The translations under genes and the position numbers were made by a program. The notes below the pieces were generated by a model, which searched no databases, was not told the origin of the DNA, and saw only the letters and a program-made list of their open reading frames with translations. Source: Arthrobacter sp. 260 (GTDB lineage Bacteria > Actinomycetota > Actinomycetes > Actinomycetales > Micrococcaceae). Taken from it: 64,000 nucleotides of DNA. The stretch is from NCBI RefSeq assembly GCF_013116745.1, contig NZ_JABFOE010000011.1, forward strand, positions 1-64,000. The letters are read 5' to 3'. This document shows positions 42,519 to 50,961 of this stretch, piece by piece (position 1 is the first letter of the stretch; every line of letters starts with the position of its first letter).

Positions 42519-44000
42519 TCAGGACGCCGTCGGATCGGCGATGCCGACGTACTGCGTGTAGAGGTACTCCTCGATGCCCTCGGAACCGCCCTCGCGTCCG
42601 AGTCCTGACTGCTTGACGCCGCCGAATGGTGCCGCCGCATTGGAGACCACCCCGGCGTTGAGCCCGAGCATCCCGACATCCAGCCGTTCGCCGATGCGCA
42701 GCCCGCGGTTGAGGTCCCGGGTGAAGACGTAGGCCACCAGCCCGTACTCGGTGTCGTTGGCGAGGCGGACGGCGTCGTCCTCGGATTCGAAGGTGATGAT
42801 CGGCGCGACCGGCCCGAAGATCTCCTCCTGCAGGATCCGGGATCCCGGCGCCACATCGGTGAGCACCGTCGCCTGGTAAAAGTAGCCGGGCCCCTCGACG
42901 GCCGATCCGCCAACGACTACCGTTGCGCCGTCGTCGACTGCCGCTGTGACCAGTTCGTGGACCTTGGTCCGGCTCTTCTCGTCGATCAGGGGGCCGAGGG
43001 TTGAGTGGTCCTCGGTGCCGCGGGCGGTCTGAAGGGTCTTCATTTTCGCCGCGAACTTCTCCGCGAACTCCCCGGCGACCGATGAGTGAATGATGAACCG
43101 GTTCGCTGCCGTGCAGGCTTCGCCCATGTTGCGGAGCTTCGCGAGCATCGCCCCGGCTACGGCGGCGTCGACGTCGGCGTCCTCAAAGACCACGAAGGGT
43201 GCGTTTCCACCGAGCTCCATGGAGGTGCGCAGCACGTTCTTGGCTGCGGCGGCCAACAGGTTGCGGCCCACCGGCGTCGAACCGGTGAAGGACAGCTTGC
43301 GGAGCCGCGGATCCTCGATCAGCGGTCCGGTGACGCCCTGGGCGTCGGAGGTGTGGACAACGTTCAGCACGCCCTTGGGCAGGCCCGCTTCCTCCAGGAC
43401 GGCGGCGAACAGCGACGAGGTCAGTGGGGTGAGGTTCGCGGGCTTGAGCACCATGGTGCAACCAGCAGCGATGGCTGGGGCGATCTTGCGGGTGGCCATC
43501 GCGAGGGGGAAGTTCCAGGGAGTGATCAGCAGGCAGGGGCCTACCGGCTTCTTGTTGACGAGGATGCGGGTCTTGCCGTCGGGCGAGGTGGAGTACCTGC
43601 CGGTGGTCCGGACCGCCTCCTCGGAGAACCAGCGCAGGAATTCGGCGCCGTAGGTCACTTCGCCGCGCGCTTCGGCCAGCGGCTTCCCCATCTCCATGGT
43701 CATCAGCAGGGCGAAGTCCTCCGCCCGGGCGGTGACCAGGTCAAAGGCCCGCCGCAGGATCTCGCCGCGCTCACGGGGCGCGGTGCGGGCCCAGCTCTCC
43801 TGTGCGGCGGCGGCTGCGTCCAGCGCTGCCATCCCGTCCTCTGGGCTGGCGTCCGCGATGGTGAGCAGGGTTTCGCCGGTGGCGGGGTCCTCAATGTCGA
43901 AGGTTTTCCCGGTGGAGGCGTCCCGCCAGTGCCCATCAATCAGCAGTCCGGTGGGAACCTGCGCCAGAAGTTCCTGCTCACGCTGGGTGGTAACTGCCAT
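42519..44000 (-). CDS. gabD: NAD(P)-dependent succinate-semialdehyde dehydrogenase
   Basis: 493 aa from the ATG at 44000, preceded by GGAGG at 9 bases. It oxidises succinate semialdehyde to succinate, the last step of GABA catabolism. Motifs: LLITPWNFPLAMATRKIAPA, the nucleotide-binding KLSFTGSTPVGRNL, the catalytic Glu in MELGGNAPFVVFED, and the catalytic Cys in MGEACTAANRFIIH (near residue 295). No GABA transaminase lies nearby, so substrate assignment rests on family similarity; other aldehyde dehydrogenases are possible. Confidence 0.9.
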   Translation of the reverse strand: MAVTTQREQELLAQVPTGLLIDGHWRDASTGKTFDIEDPATGETLLTIADASPEDGMAALDAAAAAQESWARTAPRERGEILRRAFDLVTARAEDFALLMTMEMGKPLAEARGEVTYGAEFLRWFSEEAVRTTGRYSTSPDGKTRILVNKKPVGPCLLITPWNFPLAMATRKIAPAIAAGCTMVLKPANLTPLTSSLFAAVLEEAGLPKGVLNVVHTSDAQGVTGPLIEDPRLRKLSFTGSTPVGRNLLAAAAKNVLRTSMELGGNAPFVVFEDADVDAAVAGAMLAKLRNMGEACTAANRFIIHSSVAGEFAEKFAAKMKTLQTARGTEDHSTLGPLIDEKSRTKVHELVTAAVDDGATVVVGGSAVEGPGYFYQATVLTDVAPGSRILQEEIFGPVAPIITFESEDDAVRLANDTEYGLVAYVFTRDLNRGLRIGERLDVGMLGLNAGVVSNAAAPFGGVKQSGLGREGGSEGIEEYLYTQYVGIADPTAS

Positions 44001-44172
44001 AGTTGGTGCCTCCAAGAGGTTCTTCGTTGCGGGAAATCAAGTCGCGGCAGATCTGCCGCCTGGGCACCACGCTAGTCCCGCGCTTGTCAGGCTGTCCATG
44101 CCAGCCTGCACGGTCCCATCCGCTTCCCGCTGTCCGGGTGCACAACGCCGGCCCGGCGTCCGAGGGCCCCCG

Positions 44173-45129
44173 CTAGCGGGCGGCGATCACCGCCGCGTAG
44201 AGCTCCCGCTTGCTGATCCGCGACTCCTCGGCGACCGCTGCCACTGCGTCCTTGAGACGGATGCCCTGGTCCACGAGGGTGGCGACCGCTGCCACCCTGT
44301 CCTCCGGTTTCGCTGGGGCGGCTGGTGGCGCGCCGCCGACGACGACGGCGATCTCACCCCTCACCTCATTTTCTTCAGCCCATTCCAGGAGTTCCGCCAG
44401 GGGGCCCCGCAGCACCTGTTCATAGCGTTTGGTCAGTTCGCGGGCCACCGCCGCCGGACGGTCGGGGCCGAAAACCTGGTGCAGCGACCTCAGCATCACC
44501 TCCAGGCGGTGCGGAGCTTCAAAGAAGACCATGGTGCGTCGCTCGTCGGCCAGCTCGGCGAGGCGGGAGTTCCGCTCACCGGTCTTGCGGGGCAGGAACC
44601 CTTCGAAGCAGAAACGGTCGGTGGGTAGCCCCGACAGGGCGAGCGCCGTCAGGACGGCTGACGGGCCGGGCGCCATGGTCACGGTGACCCCGCCGGCGAT
44701 GGCGGCCTCCACCAGCCGGTAGCCCGGATCGGACACCGCGGGCATGCCAGCGTCGGTCACCATGAGGATGGTCTTGCCGTCGTGGACCTGTTCGAGCAAT
44801 TCGGCCGTCCGGCTGGCCTCGTTGTGCTCGTGATAGCTGATGATGCGGCCGGGCACTCTGATGTCGAGCGCCCTCAGCAGCCGTTGCAAGCGGCGGGTGT
44901 CCTCGGCCGCAACAATGTCGGAGGTTTGCAACAGCGACACCAGACGGGCTGACGCGTCGGCGGCGTTGCCAATGGGCGTCGCCGCCAGCACCAGCCGGCC
45001 ACCGGGGTGGATGGTCCCGACGTCGGCCGCTGGCTCGAAGTCCGGGTGGGACGCTTCGTCGCCGTCGGTGTAGCCGCCGTCGGTGTAGTCGCCGTCAGAA
45101 TCCGCTTCGTTCCCAGTGCTGTTCACCAT
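44173..45129 (-). CDS. rsmI: 16S rRNA (cytidine1402-2'-O)-methyltransferase
   Basis: 318 aa if the ATG at 45129 is used; an in-frame ATG at 45180 would add 17 residues and nearly abut the divergent pmt start. It methylates the 2'-OH of C1402 in 16S rRNA. An acidic, Asp/Gly-rich N-terminal tail of about 40 residues precedes the SAM-dependent TIM-like methylase fold: LVLAATPIGNAADAS, VAAEDTRRLQRLL, ISYHEHNE, MVTDAGMPAVSDPGYRLV, APGPSAVLTALALSGLP and VFFEAPHR. Divergent arrangement with pmt is conserved in actinobacteria. Confidence 0.94.
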   Translation of the reverse strand: MVNSTGNEADSDGDYTDGGYTDGDEASHPDFEPAADVGTIHPGGRLVLAATPIGNAADASARLVSLLQTSDIVAAEDTRRLQRLLRALDIRVPGRIISYHEHNEASRTAELLEQVHDGKTILMVTDAGMPAVSDPGYRLVEAAIAGGVTVTMAPGPSAVLTALALSGLPTDRFCFEGFLPRKTGERNSRLAELADERRTMVFFEAPHRLEVMLRSLHQVFGPDRPAAVARELTKRYEQVLRGPLAELLEWAEENEVRGEIAVVVGGAPPAAPAKPEDRVAAVATLVDQGIRLKDAVAAVAEESRISKRELYAAVIAAR

Positions 45130-45187
45130 CCCAGCGTAGACCCGCATCACCGGGTCGGGATCACCTACTGGCAGTAGCATAAGCAGG

Positions 45188-46831
45188 GTGAGCCATACAG
45201 CCGTTACCCCACCACCGGTGGCAGCGGTGTCGACTCATGGCTGGGTGTACACCCCCCGCACTGCCTATGACGCGCTGGTGCTGCGACGCCGCCTGCTGGG
45301 TGAGCGATTGCCGCTGGGGATCCTCGGCTGGTTGTTGCCGTTGGTGGTCATGGTCATCGGCGGGGTGCTGAGGTTCGTCCGGCTGGGCGACCCGGCGACG
45401 CTGGTATTCGACGAAACGTACTACGTCAAGGACGCCTACTCCTATCTCCTATCCGGCTACGAGCGGGAATGGCCCGAGGAGCCCGACGCCGATTTCAACA
45501 GCGGCAATACCGGGATCATCCTGAACAGCCCCGACTACGTGGTGCACCCGCCGGTCGGGAAATGGATGATCGCCCTGGGGATGGCACTGTTCGGTTCCGA
45601 CAACCCGTTCGGCTGGCGCTTTTCGGCGGCACTGGTGGGGACGCTGTCCATCCTGATCATTGCCCTGATTGCCCAACGGCTGTTCGGGTCCCCCATCCTT
45701 GGTGCAGTAGCGGGGCTCCTGACAGCCGTCGATGGCCATCACCTGGTGCACTCCCGCACGTCCCTGCTGGACGTGTTCCTGATGTTCTGGCTGGTGGTCG
45801 CCTTCGGCGCGCTGCTGCTGGACCGTGATCGTTCACGGAAAAAGCTTGCCAGGAAGGTGTCGGCGTTGGCCGCGGCGTCCCCGACGGGGCGGCCGTCGGC
45901 GGCTGACCTGCTCTATGGGCCGTGGCTGGGGTTCCGGCCGTGGCGGATTGTCGCCGGTATCAGCCTGGGGCTCGCGCTCGGTACCAAATGGTCGGCAATC
46001 CCCTATATTGCGGTCTTCGGACTCATGACTGTGCTGTGGGACATGAACGCCCGCAGGATCGTCGGAGTGCACCGCTGGATCACGGGCGCCATCCTGAGGG
46101 ACGGCCTGCAGGCGTTCGTCTCGATTGTTCCCGTCGCGGCGCTGACCTATCTGGCGACGTGGACCGGCTGGTTCCTGTCTTCCGATGCGTACAACCGCCA
46201 GTGGGCAGCAGACCATCCGGCTCCCGCATGGGAATGGCTGCCTGCATCAATCAGGTCGCTCGCCGACTATCATCGCGCCGCCTACACCTTCCACGAAGGT
46301 CTCGGCTCCGAGCATCCCTACGAATCGACTCCCTGGTCCTGGCTGGTGATGGGACGTCCGGTGTCCTTCTACTACAAGGGCGATCTGGGGGCCGATAAAG
46401 GGTGCGCCGTCGACGCCTGCTCCCGGGCCATCTCCTCGGTCGGGAATCCGCTGATCTGGTGGTCGGCGGCGATCGCCCTGATCGTGCTCGTTTTCTATTG
46501 GGTGGGGCGGAGGGATTGGCGCGCCGGTGCCATCCTGGCGGGCGTCGCGGCTGGCTATCTCCCGTGGTTCCTGTACCCGGAGCGCACCACCTTCTTCTTC
46601 TACGCCATCGCGTTCCAACCGTTCCTCATCCTGGGCCTGGTGTACTGCCTGGGTCTCGTGTTGGGCGGTGCCTCCGACCGTCCCAGCCGACGGCGTCTGG
46701 GCCTGATCCTCGTCGGCGGGTTCGTGGTCGCGGCAGTATTGCTTTCTGCCTATTTCCTGCCAATCTGGACGGCAGAACTGATCCCCTATAACCAGTGGCG
46801 GCTCCGCATGTGGATGCCCAGCTGGATCTGA
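45188..46831 (+). CDS. pmt: protein O-mannosyltransferase (dolichyl-phosphate-mannose type)
   Basis: 547 aa, GTG start at 45188. It transfers mannose from polyprenyl-phospho-mannose to Ser/Thr of secreted proteins. Many transmembrane helices are present. The first extracytoplasmic loop carries the catalytic Asp-Glu in ATLVFDETYYVKDAYSYL (near residue 78), followed by VHPPVGKWMIALGM, both GT39 hallmarks. A short soluble stretch (KKLARKVSALAAASPTGRPS) sits between helices. Ser/Thr-rich secreted proteins such as the LamG/PKD partners in this window could be substrates (inference). Confidence 0.95.
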   Translation: MSHTAVTPPPVAAVSTHGWVYTPRTAYDALVLRRRLLGERLPLGILGWLLPLVVMVIGGVLRFVRLGDPATLVFDETYYVKDAYSYLLSGYEREWPEEPDADFNSGNTGIILNSPDYVVHPPVGKWMIALGMALFGSDNPFGWRFSAALVGTLSILIIALIAQRLFGSPILGAVAGLLTAVDGHHLVHSRTSLLDVFLMFWLVVAFGALLLDRDRSRKKLARKVSALAAASPTGRPSAADLLYGPWLGFRPWRIVAGISLGLALGTKWSAIPYIAVFGLMTVLWDMNARRIVGVHRWITGAILRDGLQAFVSIVPVAALTYLATWTGWFLSSDAYNRQWAADHPAPAWEWLPASIRSLADYHRAAYTFHEGLGSEHPYESTPWSWLVMGRPVSFYYKGDLGADKGCAVDACSRAISSVGNPLIWWSAAIALIVLVFYWVGRRDWRAGAILAGVAAGYLPWFLYPERTTFFFYAIAFQPFLILGLVYCLGLVLGGASDRPSRRRLGLILVGGFVVAAVLLSAYFLPIWTAELIPYNQWRLRMWMPSWI

Positions 46832-46875
46832 TTTTGCGTCCTGGCGACGCACCTAGTGAAAGGTGAACCTCCCCC

Positions 46876-48699
46876 ATGCGCGAATCATCCACCGAACTCC
46901 TGGTGAACCTCCCCGCGGACACCAACATCACCGACCTGCTCCTGGAGCAGCACCGCAGGGCTCCCGACGGCGCCCTGTACTCGGTGAAGAAGGGTGGTCA
47001 GTGGCAGGACATCAGCGCGTCCGAATTCCTTGACCAGGTGCAGGCCCTCGCCAAGGGCCTTATCGCGCGGGGGGTGCGCCCCGGCGACATGGTGGCTGTG
47101 ATGTCAAAAACCCGGTATGAGTGGACCCTGGCCGACGTCGCCATCTGGTTCGCCGGAGCTGTCACTGTTCCGATCTATGAGACCTCCTCCGCATCACAGG
47201 TCGCCTGGATCCTTGAAGACTCTGCCGCCGGGATTATCTTCGTCGAGGACGATGCCAAGGCCGAGGTGGTGCAGACCGCGCTCGGTGGCACGGATTCGGA
47301 TAACCGGTTATACCTGATGAACAACGACGACGGCGGCGACACCTTCGCAGCGCTCGTCTCCGAGGGGTCGGCCGTCGGGGATGACGAACTCGAAGTCGCC
47401 CGGGCCAGCCGCACTCTCGACGACGTTGCGTCGCTCGTGTACACCTCCGGGACGACCGGCGCCCCCAAGGGATGCGAAATCACCCACGGAAACTTCGCCC
47501 TGTTTGCAGTGAACACTCTCGAGTTCCTGCCGGAGCTGCTCCGCGAAAAGGACGCCCGGACGCTGATGTTCCTGCCGCTCGCGCATGTGCTGGCCCGGGC
47601 GGTCCAGGTGGTGTGCCTGGCTGGTGGGGTAAAGCTTGGACATACGGCCAACGCCGCCGAGCTACTGGACGACCTGTCGACCTACAAGCCGACGTTCCTG
47701 CTGGTTGTGCCGCGCATCTTTGAGAAGATCTACGCAACCGCGGAGCAGAAAGCCAGGGATGCTGGCAAGGGCCGCCTGTTCGAGATGGGTGCCGCCGCCG
47801 CCGTGTCCTACTCCCAGGCTCTGGATACTGCTGCCCGTGGCGGCCGCGGGCCGTCGGTGCTGCTCAAGGCACAGCATGCCCTCTTCAACCGCCTGCTCTA
47901 TCCCAAGCTGAGGGGTGTCTTCGGTGGCGAGGTGACCTACACGGTGTCGGGGGCAAGCCCGCTGAGTGAACACCTGGCGCACTTCTTCCGCGGGGCGGGG
48001 ATCCAGGTGCAGGAGGGATACGGCCTGACGGAAAGCACGGCTCCCTGCACCGCGAACACCGTTGCATTGACCCGGGTCGGCAGCGTTGGCATTCCGATGC
48101 CCGGCACGACCGTGCGCATGGACACGGACGGCGAGATCCAGATCAAAGGCGTCGGGGTGTTCAAGGGATATCACAACAATCAGCAAGCCAACGCTGAAGC
48201 TTTTACCGACGACGGCTTTTTCAGGACCGGCGACCTTGGCCAGCTCGACGAGGACGGATTCCTGACCATCACCGGCCGCAAGAAGGACCTCCTGGTCACC
48301 GCTGGTGGGAAGAATGTGGCGCCCGGGCCGCTGGAAGAGAAGCTCCGTGAGCACCGGCTGATTGCCCACGCTGTGGTTGTGGGTGACGGTCGGCCCTTCA
48401 TTGGTGCGTTCCTCACGCTCGACCCGGAAGCCGTGGGCGCGTGGGGAACTGAAACCGGTCTCGGTGGTCTGACTGTCGCCGAGGCAGCATCACACGCCGG
48501 GGTGCGTGCCGAGTTGCAGTCAGCCGTGGACGAGGCCAACTCCCATGTCTCTGCCGCCGAGCAGATCCGCAAATTTACTGTGCTCGACCAGGACTTTGGA
48601 CCGGATTCCGGCTACCTCACCCCCACACTGAAACTCAAGCGCGCAGCTGTTGTCGCAGACCTGGAAAGGGAGCTGGAGAGCCTCTACAGCACCTCGTGA
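46876..48699 (+). CDS. long-chain fatty-acid-CoA ligase, FadD15-like
   Basis: 607 aa, ATG at 46876 with AAAGGTG about 11 bases upstream. It activates fatty acids to acyl-CoA through an acyl-adenylate. The AMP-binding motif SLVYTSGTTGAPKGCEITHG is near residue 185, YGLTESTAPCTANTVA near 385, and GDLGQLDEDGFLTITGRKKD near 455 with GGKNVAPGPLE. Length and motifs fit the FadD15/long-chain group. It stands alone downstream of pmt with a 44-base gap, so cotranscription is possible. Confidence 0.94.
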   Translation: MRESSTELLVNLPADTNITDLLLEQHRRAPDGALYSVKKGGQWQDISASEFLDQVQALAKGLIARGVRPGDMVAVMSKTRYEWTLADVAIWFAGAVTVPIYETSSASQVAWILEDSAAGIIFVEDDAKAEVVQTALGGTDSDNRLYLMNNDDGGDTFAALVSEGSAVGDDELEVARASRTLDDVASLVYTSGTTGAPKGCEITHGNFALFAVNTLEFLPELLREKDARTLMFLPLAHVLARAVQVVCLAGGVKLGHTANAAELLDDLSTYKPTFLLVVPRIFEKIYATAEQKARDAGKGRLFEMGAAAAVSYSQALDTAARGGRGPSVLLKAQHALFNRLLYPKLRGVFGGEVTYTVSGASPLSEHLAHFFRGAGIQVQEGYGLTESTAPCTANTVALTRVGSVGIPMPGTTVRMDTDGEIQIKGVGVFKGYHNNQQANAEAFTDDGFFRTGDLGQLDEDGFLTITGRKKDLLVTAGGKNVAPGPLEEKLREHRLIAHAVVVGDGRPFIGAFLTLDPEAVGAWGTETGLGGLTVAEAASHAGVRAELQSAVDEANSHVSAAEQIRKFTVLDQDFGPDSGYLTPTLKLKRAAVVADLERELESLYSTS

Positions 48700-49017
48700 G
48701 CCCGCTGCAGGTCACTCGGTCGGCAGCAGGCGAGCTCCTGCTGTTCGATGAGGGCAGTGGAGGTCACGGCTGCAGTCGAGCGAGGGTGCGTTGGGAGGAA
48801 GCTGGCTGGGTTGGGGCTTCGCCGGTTAGGCGTTGACTCGGTGGTCTGCGCTTCGTAGGGCTTGCCACGGGACCGGGCACCAGGAACTTGAGCCACCCGG
48901 AGACGGGGCTGCCGCCAACTTCCGCAGATTCGGGACATGACCGCACTGCAACGTTGCCACCTCGGGACGGTTGGCCTTGAGAGTCTGCAGTTCTTTAGCT
49001 TGAAAGGCTGCTGTTCT
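48700..49017. other. non-coding gap between fadD and the DUF222/HNH gene
   Basis: 318 bases without a supportable gene. The end nearest the HNH gene has a near-duplicate pair, CTGCAGTTCTTTAG (48988-49001) and CTGCTGTTCTCTAG (49009-49022). No clear terminator or promoter was identified. Confidence 0.35.
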
Positions 49018-50853
49018 CTAGAAGGGTGGTGGGTCTTCCTTTGGTGTTGGTGGTGGGTCTGGTCGGGTGAGGTAGGTTTCGCCGGCGGGTGAGATGGCGA
49101 TGATCATTCCGGGTTCGGGTTGTTGGTAGCGCCAGTAGCCTTCGGATTTGAGTTTGTGGTGGCGTTTACACAGTGCTGCCAAATTGCCGTAGCTGGTTTT
49201 CCCGCCGTGTGACCAGGGTGTGGTGTGGTCGAGTTCGCAGAACACCGCCAACCGGTTGCACCCCGGGTGCCGGCAGGTCCGGTCCCTGACCCGGACCGCG
49301 TCCTGGAGGTCCTTCGGAACCCGGTAGGTGGTGGCATCGGCCCCAAGCCTCGCCCCGGTGAACGGGTGGGTAAGGATCCGGGTGAACGATGGGGCATGCC
49401 CGGCGAGTCTCCGGGCGGTGTCGGGGTCAATCGGCCCGTACCCTTCGAGTTCACCCGGTGCGTCCCCGCCGAGGAGGGTCATCACGGGGACGGTGACGAA
49501 CACTCTCGCCTGCACACCCCAATAGGGGTGGTGTTCCTGACGTTGATCCTCGTCACTGGGTTCCTGGACATGTCCGGTGGCTCCGGCGCTGGTGAGGACA
49601 TCGATGAGGACGTCGGCTCGTAGTTGGGTGAGGGTGCGTGGTTCGTCGTGGCCTTGCAACGCACGGGCTGCGGTGTCGACCCGGTGGAAGATCCCGGCAG
49701 CCTGATCGACCGGTAGGTAGGCTTCGAGCCAGGCCATCCCGTCATAGCTCGGAGTCAGGAACACCCCGCGTTCCTTCACCGCCCTCTTACGCCTGACGGT
49801 GATCGTTTCGGGGTGGAGTTCTTCGCGGAGCCGGTTCGCCTGCTGCCGGAACTTCGCCACCGTCGTCAGCGACGCCATCCCGATCAGCCGTGCCTCAAAA
49901 TCAGCCGTCACCGCAGGGTCAGTGTCGGGGATGCTGGTGGCTTCCTCGACCACAGCCCACGCATGCCGTTTACTGAGCTTCCCGGCCTCCAACGCCTCCA
50001 GCGTCGCCGGGCAGTACCGGGTGAGCAGGGTGCTGTGCTCGACGAGGAACCCCGCCGTGCGTTCGGGTATGTGCAGGGCTGCGCTGATCTCCGACGCGGT
50101 GACGGTTTTCTCGTAACCCCAGTCCCTCGGATCGTGGCGGGTGTGTTCGGTTTGCAGGTCAAGGGCCCGGGTCACGACTTTGGCTTCCTGGGCGTCCAGC
50201 CAGGACCGTGCCTCGTCGATGTCCTTCAACGTGTCCAACACCTGAGCCGCGTCCAAACCGCCCACCGCCGCCATCTGCAACTGCCCAGTCAGTGCGGGAG
50301 GTTCGCTACTGGAACGGACCCGCACATCCGGGTCGTCCCCGAAGTGAAAGAGATCCCACGCTTCAGAAAACAACCACTCAGGACCCGGCTCACCCGAATC
50401 TGGTTCCGTCGAATCCGTCCCTGTTGAGTCCGACCCTGTTGAATCGGACTCAGATGAGTCAGAGTCCGGAGAATCTGCATCGTTCGGATCAGCCTCAGTC
50501 GGATCAGTATCCGCCGCGGGCTCCGGCAGGTCAACGACGGGAGCCGTCCACACCGACTCAACACCCAACGGACCAGCCGACCCATACCTAGAAGAACACC
50601 CAGTGGAAGCTCCCGTGGACGTGTCTCCGGACGACTCCGAGCCAGCCTCCGCGGAAGACTCCCTGGACCTCTCCGCCGCAGTCTCCGGAGGAGCCCCTTC
50701 GGAAGTATCCGCCGCGGCCTCCGAGGAGGTCTCTGTAGACGTGTCCACGGACGTGGCTGAGGTGGCTTCCGCGACCCCGCTATCGGGAACGGAATTCGTG
50801 CCGGATCCGGGAGGAATCTCCGGTCCGGTAGAAGAAGCTCCGCTGCTTTCCAT
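49018..50853 (-). CDS. DUF222/HNH endonuclease domain protein (13E12 family)
   Basis: 611 aa from an ATG at 50853, where GAGGT touches the start codon, so a later start may be used. The first about 185 residues are low-complexity Ser/Thr/Glu/Asp (for example SDSTGSDSTGTDSTEP). The DUF222 domain (about 200-470) and a C-terminal HNH nuclease motif follow: CRHPGCNRLAVFCELDHTTP, then SYGNLAALCKRHHKLKSEGYW. It belongs to the large actinobacterial 13E12/REP13E12 family, which is often multicopy and repeat-associated; the biological role is unclear. No partner gene or intron boundary was seen. Confidence 0.9.
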   Translation of the reverse strand: MESSGASSTGPEIPPGSGTNSVPDSGVAEATSATSVDTSTETSSEAAADTSEGAPPETAAERSRESSAEAGSESSGDTSTGASTGCSSRYGSAGPLGVESVWTAPVVDLPEPAADTDPTEADPNDADSPDSDSSESDSTGSDSTGTDSTEPDSGEPGPEWLFSEAWDLFHFGDDPDVRVRSSSEPPALTGQLQMAAVGGLDAAQVLDTLKDIDEARSWLDAQEAKVVTRALDLQTEHTRHDPRDWGYEKTVTASEISAALHIPERTAGFLVEHSTLLTRYCPATLEALEAGKLSKRHAWAVVEEATSIPDTDPAVTADFEARLIGMASLTTVAKFRQQANRLREELHPETITVRRKRAVKERGVFLTPSYDGMAWLEAYLPVDQAAGIFHRVDTAARALQGHDEPRTLTQLRADVLIDVLTSAGATGHVQEPSDEDQRQEHHPYWGVQARVFVTVPVMTLLGGDAPGELEGYGPIDPDTARRLAGHAPSFTRILTHPFTGARLGADATTYRVPKDLQDAVRVRDRTCRHPGCNRLAVFCELDHTTPWSHGGKTSYGNLAALCKRHHKLKSEGYWRYQQPEPGMIIAISPAGETYLTRPDPPPTPKEDPPPF

Positions 50854-50961
50854 ACCTCAAGTTCATCACCCGCCACCCCCAAAATAAGGTCCAATCAGGG
50901 GTGCCTAGAAAACTTTTCCTATTAATTTTTCGCCCGCCCAGAGGCGGCCCGACCCCTGCCC

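Noticed and set aside
49018..50853. HNH gene as a homing endonuclease within an intron or intein
   Set aside because: It is a free-standing DUF222 gene; no split host gene, group I/II intron structure or intein splice motifs were seen.
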